A stretch of DNA of 64,000 nt. It comes from Fremontodendron californicum. Taxonomy: Eukaryota; Streptophyta; Magnoliopsida; Malvales; Malvaceae. The stretch covers positions 4,998,001 to 5,062,000 of the forward strand of contig JAULJL010000015.1 of NCBI GenBank assembly GCA_030761205.1. The letters run 5' to 3'. This document shows, one piece after another, positions 11,342-23,060 of this stretch; the first letter of the stretch is position 1, and each line of letters starts with the position of its first letter. Under the pieces are notes generated by a model. The model did not search any database, had not been told where the DNA came from, and was given only the letters and a program-made list of their open reading frames with translations. The translations under genes and the position numbers were made by a program.

Positions 11342-13744
11342 ATGGCAGAGATTAGTCAGGGAGAAGAAATTCCTCCGAATACGACTTTATACATCAACAA
11401 TCTCAACGAGAAGATCAAAACCGACCGTACTTATTTCAGCTCTCTAAACAAAAAAAAGGGTTTGCATTGCTTTTTTTTTTATTATTGATTTTTATTCTTA
11501 AATGATGTGTGCAGAGTTGAAGAAATCGTTGCACGCTGTGTTTTCTCAATTCGGGAAGATACTGGATGTGTTAGCATTCAAGACGCTGAAACACAAAGGT
11601 CAAGCTTGGGTTATTTTCGAGGATGTTAACTCCGCTACCAATGCTCTTAGGCGAATGCAGGGCTTTCCCTTTTACGACAAGGAAATGGTATTTGTATTTT
11701 TTTAAACTTTCTACCTCTTTGCCTATGATTCGATAAATTTCAGTAATTTAGGGTTTTTTACTGGATTTATGTTTATGTACTTGTTTAGGTTGTTTTCTGT
11801 TTTTTTTTTTTTTTTTTAAATTGATATTGGTTGAATAGCCTTTTATTTGACAAGAATGGTTAGATTTTATAGGGTACTGTCATTATTGGAGAATGCAACA
11901 ATTGACTAAAATTTGCTTTTATTATGTCAAAATTGCAAAATTTTCCAGAAGAATAGAAAGGATATTCTGGAGATATAGGTGGATTTTCTGGATATTCGGA
12001 TTATTTTATAAACAGTGTTCTCTACTGCCATAAAGCATCATAATTTTTGCTACTATAAATAACGAAAATAATGTTTAATTATTTGCAGAGAATTCAATAC
12101 GCAAAGAGTAAATCAGATATAATAGCAAAAGCAGATGGCACTTTTGTTCCCCGAGAGAAGCGAAAGAGGCATGAGGAAAAGGGTACATTCCTCTTTGTCC
12201 CTCATCTTTGGTTGAAAAAGCTAACAGTTAAGCAAGTAATATTATTGTTGTTGTTGTATGCTGTATGTCTATATTTTTACGTCAATCAGTATTGCCGCTA
12301 TCCTTTTTAGTAATCAGTTCGTTCCTTTATTATTACTTGGATTCTGAACCTTGGGTCTTTTTGAATCCTCCTTTGAACATTGCATCACAGACTATTGAGA
12401 TATTACCAATCAATGTATTGACTGTTGAGTCTTTTTGGAATGCACATTTAGATGCCTTATAAATTGTCTGAATGTCAAAGTAAGTCTCACTCTTCTCGCT
12501 GTTGTTTTCTTTTTCCCCACCATTGGTGTCATTAGTTGGGTCCCAATTGTCACCAATAAACTCATTTATTCAAGAGAAAGTACCATTGGTGTACATTTAA
12601 GGTGTTGATGGGGAAGTAAAACTCATGATGGTTATGTTAGTACTATTTTTTAATATTACGCATGTGTATTCTTATTACCTCTTTCGTTGACTTGTTGCTT
12701 ATTCTGACCTATTTGGCATACAATTTTATCTTTTTTGTTGTTGTCTTTCTTCTTCTTTTCTCTCTTGAGATTTGTATATTGTCTAAATGTAGGAGGGAAA
12801 AAACGAAAAGAGCAGCTTGATCCTAATCAAGCAGCAGCAGGTTTGAATCCAGCTTATGCGGGTGCTTATGGTGCAACACCTCCTGTAAGTGATATGAAAT
12901 ATAGACTATATAGTAGTATCATACTATGTGATTGATCACGTCTTTGCTCTTTCTATGGAATGTGGTTGAAACTAACCTTGCTTAATCTTGCAACACTTTT
13001 CCTTGGTATGGATTGCTCAGAAGGTAATATTTTCAGGCTTCGGCCACATTTATAACTTTTGAGCTGCTGAAATCCAATGGTGCAAAGCTCATACTAGTCA
13101 AAAGAGTTGGAGATAGCAGTTTTTATTCAATCTACATGGAATTTTTGTTTTCTGCTTGGCGGTGTTGAAGAACTAATTGCATATTTATCTGCTCTCATGC
13201 AAGTTGGGTGCTAATTGAAATTGACCATTCATTATTATGAGACCTCTATGAGACTCATGGTGTTCCACTTGGATGGTCTCAAGATTGGATACTTTAGAAT
13301 TGTGATTTAATGAAACATGGTTTTTTGTTTAAGGGTATTGTTATATTATTTACTTTGAAATTTGTATTAATTATATCTTCTCATTCAGAAGAAAAAAGGG
13401 TTAAACACATATGTTCCTCATCATTTGCTCCTCTCATTATCTCCAAAATGATGCAGCTATCACAAATACCCTACGTGGGTGCTAGACCAATTGTTCCAGA
13501 AGCTCCTGCGCCGCCAAATAACATTCTATTTATTCAGAATCTTCCCCATGATGCAACCACGATGATGCTGCAAATGCTCTTCAACCAATACCCTGGTTTA
13601 AAGGACATTAGGATGGTGGAAACAAAACCAGGTATTGCCTTTGTGGAGTATGAAAACGAGATGCAATCAACAGTTGCAATGCAGGCACTACAAGGTTTCA
13701 AGATACAGCAAAACCAGATGTTGATTACTTATGCAAAGAAGTAG
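11342..13744 (+). CDS. U2 small nuclear ribonucleoprotein B'' (U2B''/U1A family)
   Basis: Five exons: 11342-11426, 11515-11687, 12089-12182, 12793-12884 and 13457-13744, giving 243 residues. Two RNA recognition motifs are visible. RRM1 (about residues 12-90) has RNP2 LYINNL and RNP1 KGQAWVIF; RRM2 (C-terminal ~75 residues) has ILFIQNL and GIAFVEY. They are joined by a basic linker (REKRKRHEEKGGKKRKEQ). The segment after RRM1 (IQYAKSKSDIIAKADGTFVP) is the conserved C-terminal extension of the U1A/U2B'' family. The protein binds U2 snRNA stem-loop IV in the spliceosome. The linker and RRM2 favour U2B'' over U1A, but plant U1A is similar. Acceptor, donor and phase agree at every junction. Site-II elements upstream suit a housekeeping gene. 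Confidence 0.88.
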
Positions 13745-14938
13745 ATGGAAAGACCGAAAGAATCCTTGTATGTTGAGCTTACCCAGTTTAGAAAAAGGCT
13801 ATGTGTATGGGTGGTCAATTAGATGCCATCAAATGTAATAGCTGTTTTATGTTATATTCTCTCTAGCTAGAGCTTCAGAATTGTTATTGTAGATTGTAGT
13901 CAGTATGTTCTATTTTCTGCTACAGTTTTTTCTTTTTTACTCATCTTTTTTGGAAAAAAAAAAATAGTTGATTGATGCTTAGTGCGTACCTATTTATTAG
14001 TTAATATTTTAAGCTTTGATAGACTTCGGGTTATTAAGTTCTCAATAACACTTTTATAGTTAATTCAGGTATCAAATCAACCCTTGCGGCATTATCATTT
14101 CAGATGGTTGTCAATGCAAGGGATTTGTGTGAAGAATATGATGGCTCACCTTACCAAAAAAGAGGGTGCTCTGAAGCACAAACTTGAAGGGCTGTTGTAA
14201 TCTATCACTTATTTTATTTTTGTGCTAAAATGATTAGAAACCATTGAGGGTGCTGTAAAGAAATGAAAACGCTTTGTAAAGAAAGAAAAGGGAGTCGATA
14301 GCTTGAAGTTCTCTGGCTGGCAAGCACGGCAGCAAATCCGTCTCCAACGACATCTTGTCTTCTTCTCTTGAACCCTGAGGCGAGGAACTGAAGCTGTTGC
14401 CTTTCACTCATGCTTCTTCACAAAAGTTTAATTTCTGGTTTCTTTTGGTTTACCAGCTCTCGAACCTTGCTCGAGTAATTTAAATGGCAAGCACTTAACC
14501 TTCTAGGGCAAGAGGAGAGCCAGTAAAGTTTAATTTCGATTCAGCCTTAAACACAACAAATTCAAGGGTTTAACTTTTTTCCCTTTCTTGTACAGACGAA
14601 GGGTTCAAATCAAAATAAAACCTTTCAGTTTTCCTGGAATTTGTAATTCTTAACGGGCTTTCTCTTCTAGGCCAGGGGATTCGGCCCGATATCTGGAAAG
14701 AGTGCTTGACACGATTTATTCTTAATGCAAACGGGGACGTAGTGCCCAGTGGGGCAGGGAATTTTTGGTTTTTAAGTCAAAAATTTCAGAAGAGGCGCCA
14801 TTATCGTGCTCGGAAAGCTGCTAAAACGACAGAGTTTTGAAGCATATTTCCCATCCTATAAAACTATAACCCTTCATTTCTTCCGACAATTTGAAACGAA
14901 TTCTCCCTCTCTCTTATCAAAGGGTGAAAATTGAAAAC
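13745..14938. other. Spacer between U2B'' and PARP2
   Basis: Contains the 3' untranslated region of U2B'' and the PARP2 promoter. A 65-codon frame on the minus strand (14411-14214) has no recognisable motif. No RNA gene or transposon seen. Confidence 0.55.
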
Positions 14939-17900
14939 ATGGCAAGTAAGCTTAAAGTAGACCAGCTCCGAGCTGAACTCGCCAATCGTGGGCTTGACAC
15001 AACTGGAACCAAGCCCTCTCTGGTTGTCCAATCTCTTTTTACTCTTTTTATCTGCTTTTTTTTTTTTTTTGTTTATAATTTAAAAACAATTCTGAATTTT
15101 TCTTAATTTTGAGTTGTTAATAACAGGTGCAGAGACTGGAGGAAGCTTTGCTTAAGGAGAAGAAAAAAGAAGAGGAAAATAAAGAGAATGCTAATAATGC
15201 ATTTGAAGATAACAAGAGAAAAAGAGGGAGGGAGCTGGATGTCAATAGTAACGAGGATTCAAACAAAGTCAAGGCCATTGAGGAGTTTCGACAAATGAAT
15301 GTTAAGCAATTACGCGAACAAGCTAGTGTTCTAGGTCTTTCTACTGTTGGAACCAAAAAAGAACTTCTTGAGAGGCTTTGCGAAGATGCTGACAAAAATT
15401 CTCTTCAAGGTAAAATGATTTTCAGTTTTATTGTTCATTTTGTTTGTTAGTTCCATTGGTGAAAGAATAAAGGGAGTTTTATTTTTATTTTTATTTGTTG
15501 CATGGGTAGTTAAAGAAGAAGACGAAGAAGAAGAGAAAGAGAAAGACAGTAGGAAGGAGGAGAAAATCGTGACGGCCACAAAGAAAGGTGTGGCTGTTCT
15601 GGATCAAGGGATCCCAGATCAGATAAAGACTAATTATCATGTTTTACAACAGGCTAGTCTCTGCAGTTTAAATTTCATTTTCGAGTCTGTCAATTTGGAA
15701 AGTTTTTTTCCTGCCTGGTTTATTTTATATATACTATACGTTTTTTTTAGAAAAGAAGAATTAGTATTTTAATTTGTATGATGCAGGGTGATGATATCTA
15801 TGATGCCATGTTAAATCAGACGAATGTTGGGCATAACAATAACAAGTTCTTTGTGATCCAACTTCTAGGTTAGTTATTTGTTATAATGTTGTTACACATT
15901 TTATTCCAATCCCAATACTGATTTTCTATTGCTTCAAGCATCTTTCGATTACATTATAATTTAGTAATTAGTCTAAAGAAAGAGAATGGAAGATGGTTTA
16001 GGCTCCTCCAAATTCATTTGCATAGACCTATGTACTTCCTTTTTTTTGGGTGAAGGGGTGGGGTGTTTGCTAGTTTTGCTTAGATCGTGATTTCCTTATT
16101 ACAAATTTTCTTGCAGAATCTGATGACTGGAAGACATACATGGTTTATAATAGATGGGGTAGAGTTGGTGTAAAGGGTCAAACTAAGTTACATGGCCCCT
16201 TTACATCACGACAAGCTGCAATTCTTGAGTTCGAATCAAAGTTCTTTGACAAGACCAGAAACTATTGGTACAACAGAAAAGACTTTCTTTGTTACCCAAA
16301 GTACTATACCTGGCTGGAGATGGACTATGATGAAAAAGAACAAGAATCTGATGTGAGTTGTTTTAACACACAAATAGATGACTTACTGGCTCCTGTACCT
16401 TCTCCCACTATCTTTTCCTTTCTAATTTAGCTTAACGTTTAAGAAGCAAGATATTTGCTTGCCCTAAAATTGTCTTTAAGAAAATGAGGGAATGGAAGAG
16501 AAGGCATGATATAACTCATGCTTGTGTATGGAGCTTTAATTGCCTGATGGATTACTTCTGGCTTCTCAATTATTGTATTCAGGTCAAAGGAAAGACCGAC
16601 TCTTCTATAGGTACTCAATTGAGGGAGACAAAGCTTGAACAACATGTTGCTAAATTTATCTCTGTAATATGCAATATCAGCATGATGAAGCAACAAATGA
16701 TGGAAATAGGTTAGTTAGCTTATCATTTGTTATCTAAACTATCTAAAGTTTTGATTCAATTTTTAAGCCATGTTTGCTTCCTTTGGTTTTCTAAGGCCTT
16801 GTAAATTCCTTTTTATTAATATCCTTGTGCTGCTGCTAATATTTCCTGTAAATGTTGTGATTGCCTTTTAGGATACAATGCTGACAAGTTGCCACTTGGT
16901 AAGCTAAGCAAATCCACAATTTTAAAGGTAATTTTTCAAGACATGCACAGAACATTTCTCTTTGAAACATTTTTGGTTGGTTAGAAAGTATAAAAGTTTT
17001 TAGAAGGTAAAAAGTATTCCACTTTGGTGATTATTACATGCAAGGCATACTTTTCTAAACTAATTTTAAATATTGAAGGTCTAGTCTGGTCGTTGAGTGA
17101 GTGTAGGTACTTATGCTTTGGTGCCACAGCTTTCAATGCTTTGATCGTACAGATAACTTCTTTTCATCTGCCCCTAATTCTACTTTTGGAGTTGTGTGTC
17201 CCTTTTTCATCCATTATGGCCCCCCTACCTCCGACTATGCATTGTCTTACAATGGTTTATTAGCATCAATCTTATTATAGGGAATGTTTTCGTTTCACAC
17301 TGCTTCTGCATGCATGTCTTTCTCAAGCTTGCATTAAACAGTATTGGCTTGTAACGAGTACATTTGTTAGATAGTATAGATTTTATAAAAAATAACAAAT
17401 TAATTATGCTTGGATATGTTCAGGGCTATGATGTCTTAAAGAAAATTGCTGATGTGATTGACCAATCAAACAGGAGGAAGCTTGAGGAATTAAGTTCGTA
17501 AGAACTTTTTTTTCAACTTTTATTACATATATATAATAGTAATGCTTTATAATATTGGCTTTGTATTCAAAATAGCATGTCATGTTGATTACAACTTTAT
17601 ACTCTCTGTTTATGATTTTTTTTCCATGAGCTCTACATGTTGAAGAAATGTGAATTTCATTCTTGGTTAATTCATTTTTCTTTTTAAATACAGGGAATTT
17701 TATACTGTGATTCCCCATGATTTTGGATTTAGAAAAATGCGTGAGTCTTCTTCTTCTTCTTCTTCTCTCTTGAACCCTACCCAATAACAATATTACAACT
17801 AACATGGAAATATCTGTGGCAGGTGAATTTGTCATTGACACACCTCAGAAGTTGAAAAAGAAGTTGGAAATGGTGATTCATACCTAGCTAGCCTATAAAT

Positions 17901-20657
17901 TGTTTTTCCCTGCAGCTTTTAATAACATTGAGTATTGTTTTTATATGTGAGCGTTTTACATGTTTGTGCCAATTTTCTTAGTTGTTTTCTTTAATAAGGG
18001 GCAATCTCAGTTCCTTTTATGTAATTGAAGGTTGAAGCCCTGGGAGAAATAGAGCTTGCAACAAAATTATTAACGGATGACACTGTGAAGGAGGTATTTT
18101 ACTTATAAGCTGTGATGTTCTTTTCTACATTCTTCTCCTTTTAATCTCCCATTTCAGTTCTATCCTTTAAATAAGCTGAACAATAAATTGAGTTTTAAAC
18201 AACTAAAAGTCTAAAAGTGCTTGCATGCCCAACAAGCATTGCATAAAGCAACCATGACTGCATTTTGCTTGCAAATTTACAGGATTATTGTCTTCATACG
18301 CATCATATGTGAATGGCTGAGGAGAAAGTTGAGTTTGTTGTAGAGCTTATTTTGCATTTGTGAGTACTGTAATTGTATGTCCTGTAAACCATATGGCCTA
18401 CAGCTATGTTTGAGTCTACATTTGAACTGTTGTCATTCTTTCTTCTTTAGTTAACTGCTAAAAAGTTATACAATTGTTTTGGTCTATACTCTATAGTGAG
18501 CTTAATTTATGCAATAGTCAATTTTACTACCCAAATTTCTTCCTTCTTTAACTTCTTTTGTTATATTAATGTGCCCATAAATACATACATATACACACAC
18601 ACACATGTTAATGAGATGCTTATGTTTTTCCTTTTTTTTCTTATTGGGTTATGTATGCACTAATTTTTTGTTCTAATTTAAGTTTCTGGGCAATGTGTAG
18701 GAAGATCCTTTACATTATCGTTACCAACAGCTTCATTGTGAACTGATGCCACTTGACCACGATTCTGAGGAATTTGCTATGGTATTTGTTTGTCTATGTA
18801 GCATTAGAATTTTGAAGTTTTAGACATAAACTTTAAGCAATTTTGTAACTTTCTGTTTCTTTTTTGGGGACCCTCTTCCAATTTTGGATAAAACATGTAA
18901 TTTGCAGAATAATTTTTCAATTTGCTTACATTTTTAGCCATGCATTTTGGAAGGTAGCTTGTTTGCATTTTCTCTATTCATTTTTTCTTCCCCTGATCAG
19001 ATTGCGAAGTATACTCAGAACACTCATGCAAAGACACATTCAAATTATTCTGTTGATATTGTTCAAATATTCAAGGTGGCAAGAGAAGGTGAAACTGAAC
19101 GCTTTAAAAAGGTGCCACTCTCATGAAAATGTTTTGTATTTCAAATTTAATATTTCCCTGTTAAGTTTAGAATGTCCTTTCTACCAAGCGGTTATTATTG
19201 GTCGATCTTAATGGCTTCTTACACTTGTGAGCAGTTCTCCAGAACGAAAAATAGAATGCTTTTGTGGCATGGTTCTCGGCTTACTAACTGGACTGGCATT
19301 CTGTCCCAAGGTCTATCCTTTCTCTCTTATTTCTAGTTGTAATTAAGTATGTATATATTTGTGGGCGGTATGTTTTTCCTGTTTTCTCCTGTTTCTGGAT
19401 CTTGGGATTGGCATCCTGTATCAAGATCTTTCCTTTACTCTCTTGTTTATGCATGTTGTCAAAGGATGTATGAGTGGGAATGTGGGATGTGTTTGTCAAT
19501 AACCACAAGATATCTGACTGCATGTTGTACTTAACATCCACCAGGTTTGCGCATTGCTCCACCTGAAGCACCTGCGACAGGTTACATGTTTGGAAAGGGG
19601 GTTTACTTTGCTGATATGTTCTCCAAAAGTGCAAATTATTGCTATTCTAATTCTGCCTTTACAACTGGGGTGTTGCTTCTATGCGAGGTTGTTCTTAAAT
19701 CAGTTCAAATGATAATTTGGTAATAAAGTGGAACATGGTTCCACCATCAATGTGTTAAAAATATTGTGTCAACTTTACGGATTTATATCAGAGATTGCAA
19801 TCCGAGTATTTCTTTATATCAGAGATTACTTAACCAAATACTCTTTGTATCAATGGTTCAAACTGATTAATTCTCACTGGACAGAAATTAGTTTCCTGTC
19901 ATTGTTCTCATTACTTTGATGCTTTGCATATGAATTTTCTTGGAAATTTTGAAATTGACTGCTTGCTATCAGTTTCTGCATGTCTGCTTTCCCTCATCCT
20001 TCCGTATATAATGTATCATTCCTTTCTTGTGGTTTAGTATTCTCATAAGCCATTTACCTCTTAGGTTGCCTTGGGTGACATGGCTGAGCTTCTACAAGCT
20101 AAAAGTGATGCTGATAAGCTGCCAGATGGGAAGTTGAGGTTTGTAAATTTAAACTGAACGATCGCTTATAAGTAACTGGCATCTATTTGTTTTTTATATC
20201 TTAGGACTTTCCAAATCCGCAGCTAAAATCAGCGAGGAGCTTTTTCCTGCCTCATGCAATTTTGAATCTCCTGTTTATATTGTACCATTCGGGAGCAACA
20301 ACGATATCAGTTCTATTCTACTCTTTTTAGAACATGTTAATTGACATTGGTTTTGTATTGCAGCACAAAAGGTGTTGGTGCAACTGCTCCAGATCCCTCT
20401 GAAGCCCAGACACTTGATGATGGTATCATAGTTCCCCTAGGAAAACCAAAGGAGCAAAAACGTCAGGTATGTTAAAGGATTTTATTCAAGGAAATTAATC
20501 ATTTCTTCTGAAACTAGATTCAAAAAAATTATGTTTGCCATAAGCATTTGAATTTCCTTTGCAGGGTGCTTTATGTTACAATGAATACATAGTCTACAAT
20601 GTTGATCAGATTAGGATGCGCTACTTGGTTCAAGTTAATTTCAAATATACGAAGTAG
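14939..20657 (+). CDS. PARP2: Poly(ADP-ribose) polymerase 2 (plant PARP2, SAP-WGR-PARP type)
   Basis: Eighteen exons give 642 residues: 14939-15025, 15127-15409, 15510-15652, 15787-15868, 16117-16352, 16583-16709, 16872-16927, 17424-17497, 17694-17740, 17823-17872, 18031-18093, 18701-18781, 19001-19111, 19235-19310, 19545-19687, 20065-20138, 20364-20466, 20565-20657. Two SAP-like DNA-binding motifs occupy about 1-35 and 85-122, separated by a Lys/Glu-rich stretch with KRKRGR as a likely nuclear signal. The WGR domain contains W212-G213-R214. The helical regulatory domain and catalytic domain follow, with the H-Y-E triad visible as H492 (WHGSR), Y526 (GVYFAD) and E619 (YNEYIVYN). The enzyme uses NAD+ to build ADP-ribose chains at DNA breaks. 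Exon 3 ends at a GC donor (CAG|GCTAGT). The start at 14939 places SAP1 at the N-terminus; an in-frame ATG at 14891 would add 16 residues and is less likely. Confidence 0.95.
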
Positions 20658-22823
20658 TTTTCCACACAATTGTTGATTTACTAGTTGGTATTTGTTCTAC
20701 CACGAATTTTAGGTTCTTAATCTCTCTCTTGTAAATTCGTGAAGGATATTTGCTTTCTCTTTGTAACCCCTTTTAGGATTACACCAGACAGGGAGACTTG
20801 TCCTGCTGCTGTTGTGCTCTTATTTCATACGTTTTAAATATAATGAATTGATACCTTTTTCCTATTAGAAATGGGAATATAGGGTACTTGATAGAGAGAA
20901 GAAACTTGAATACCTTAGCTCAAAATATGTTTGAACCCATAGTTTTAAGAGCTGGCTTTTTTTTCAAATGCTTTTCATGCTTTACCTATTCAAATGAATA
21001 TCTTCTTAGGAACCATGTAATAGACATTAATTAGTTAAGACTTGCATTTCTGTAGTTAAATATAAACAGATGTCACTTTTTTTCTGTAGAAATATCTCAT
21101 TTTGGGTCATGGCATTGGCATGAAGAAAGAGTCAAAACTGAAATCAATCATAGGCTATATTTAATATCATACATACATACGTCGGCCAATTTGTTTTATA
21201 GCTGTTCCTCTGTTGTTGAAGCAAAGTCAAAATATATGCATCAAAGCATGGTGGGGGGGTTTTTAGCTTGTTGGAAGGAACTTTGGAAGCATGAGTAAAC
21301 TTTGAAAAATTTTGAGTGTATGACCAAATAAGGCATTTACTACAAAACTCACAACACGCCAGCATTTATGAGTCTAGATTTTGATGATGACTTTCAGCTC
21401 AGAATCTATGTTCTTCTTCCACAACACAAATATGGTGACTTTAAGGGTGACACCGCTTCGGGCATTCTTTTTTTTTTTTATTTATAAAAAATACACAGCT
21501 TCTGAGCATGGGTTTAACTACTTTGTCTGTCTACTAATGGCGGAGTTTAACTTCATCCGGGATTTCATATTAGTGATAAAAAATAAAATCTTTAAAAAAA
21601 GAAGGGGATGGAATAACAGGTTTTAGAGAAGATTTGAGAAAGAAAATTGTGGAATTAACTTGGTGTTTACTTGTTCAATTATGATTTGTATGCTATCACC
21701 CTTACAATTCTGAATTTGATTTTTGTACACTTTTGCTCCATTCTTTTAAAGTTTGCATGATTTGATAACCTGATATATATATATATATATTGCAACCATT
21801 GCTTTGGTTTGCTTACATGCATTAAATCCATGTGATCAGAGTGTTTTGAAACTCCATCGAGTCTAATCTATATGAAAAAAGGCCATAAAATTTGGGGGCT
21901 TAACGTTGGTTTCTACTCTTACTCTGACTTGGGTTTAATTTTAAATGATTCATTCATTTAATTTAAGAGATGCAGTTCCACCTAACATTTATAGATTTTT
22001 TTTCCCTTGATTATCCTCTAGAGTCTAGACCTTAGCCAATTATATATATATATATATATAATATATATGATATATAAAAGACATGGGTCTATTTTATAAA
22101 ATAAAAAAGCTGGTGCCTACTTTTATATAACAGTGAATCATATCAACCTAGGGAGCCCCCCTTCTCTGTTTAAAAAAAGCACTCTTTTTCTCTCTCTGTT
22201 TCTCACATACCCACACCACCACACTCGAAAGCTTGCACGTTTGCATCCAACACGGCAACACGCAAAGCCTACGTGCACTCTTTCATTATTCTCTTCTGCC
22301 TTCAATCTTGCACCAACACAACAGGTTGAGGTTCTTCACTTTTTCCCTAAGGAGACATTATAAAAATAAAAATAAAAAGGCTAAAAAATGGGCCCATACA
22401 TGGTGGTGGGACCTGATATCATGGCACGAGATTCTTGATCCAAAGGCTAGCAATGGTAGGGAGGTTTTAGATTTAGAGAGTCTTCTTCTGGTTGTTTGTC
22501 TAGTGTTCCTTAGGTCCTGCAAGGGAACAAACAAAGTGGTGATGGCATGGCTTTTTGTGCAACTGAGGCAGACAATACCCGCTAGCTTAATCTTCCTTCA
22601 TCTATATCTCTACTTTGAATTTCTTTGCTTTGCATACCACTATGATTGCATGGCATGGCTTTTGGCTTTCGCTTGTCAGAGATTTTTTTCCCCCTTTTTT
22701 CTCACTCTCCAGTCCTCAACACCATGATTTTACTCATTGCTCCCTTCCTTATCCATTGCCTTTGGGATTATTATTAAAAAAAATAATCCCTCATCTGAGT
22801 CATCTCCATATCTCTCTCTTGCA
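20658..22823. other. Intergenic region between PARP2 and MIR164
   Basis: No protein gene recognised. Holds AT microsatellites at about 21772-21790 and 22041-22070. A pyrimidine-rich stretch (22170-22340) has overlapping short frames that do not resemble any family. The last few hundred bases are the likely MIR164 promoter. Confidence 0.55.
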
Positions 22824-22833
22824 CTTATAAATA
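22824..22833 (+). promoter_or_regulatory. TATA box of the MIR164 gene
   Basis: CTTATAAATA lies about 115 bases before the mature miRNA, preceded by CT-rich sequence. Transcription would then start near 22855-22865, a normal arrangement for RNA polymerase II miRNA genes. Confidence 0.6.
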
Positions 22834-22924
22834 CTTGAGCTTTCTTTGTTCATCTCTTTCACATCTCAACTGAAAACACGTTTTCAAACTCAATATTCAA
22901 TTTCATGGATGGATGTTTTAGCGG

Positions 22925-23060
22925 GTGCGTAGCTCCTTGTTGGAGAAGCAGGGCACGTGCAAAAGTGGCAATCCATTTTTTGGCTTCTCAAATTAGTGCC
23001 ATTATAACTCGCCTAATTCTGCACGTGCTCCCTTTCTCCAACGTGGGTTCCTCACCTCAT
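22925..23060 (+). ncRNA. MIR164: MIR164 precursor hairpin
   Basis: The 21-nt mature miR164 sits on the 5' arm at 22941-22961 (begins TGGAGAAGCA, ends GGCACGTGCA) and matches the miR164 a/b form as I recall it. The 3' arm at 23022-23042 (begins CACGTGCTCC, ends TTCTCCAAC) is the star strand. Paired, the arms leave 2-nt 3' overhangs on both strands, a G-U pair and only a two-base internal mismatch, the geometry left by DCL1. The lower stem extends to about 22925 and 23060; the terminal loop is about 60 nt. miR164 directs cleavage of NAC-family mRNAs (CUC1/CUC2, NAC1, ORE1), controlling organ boundaries, lateral roots and senescence. The frame across it (22905-23243) is incidental. Confidence 0.95.

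Noticed and set aside
14214..14411. Small minus-strand protein (65 codons, basic)
   Set aside because: No family resemblance, no clear promoter or conserved motif; treated as spacer.
22133..22830. Overlapping open frames of 71-164 codons as a protein gene
   Set aside because: Composition is pyrimidine-driven, no domain or signal is recognisable, and the region is better explained as MIR164 promoter.
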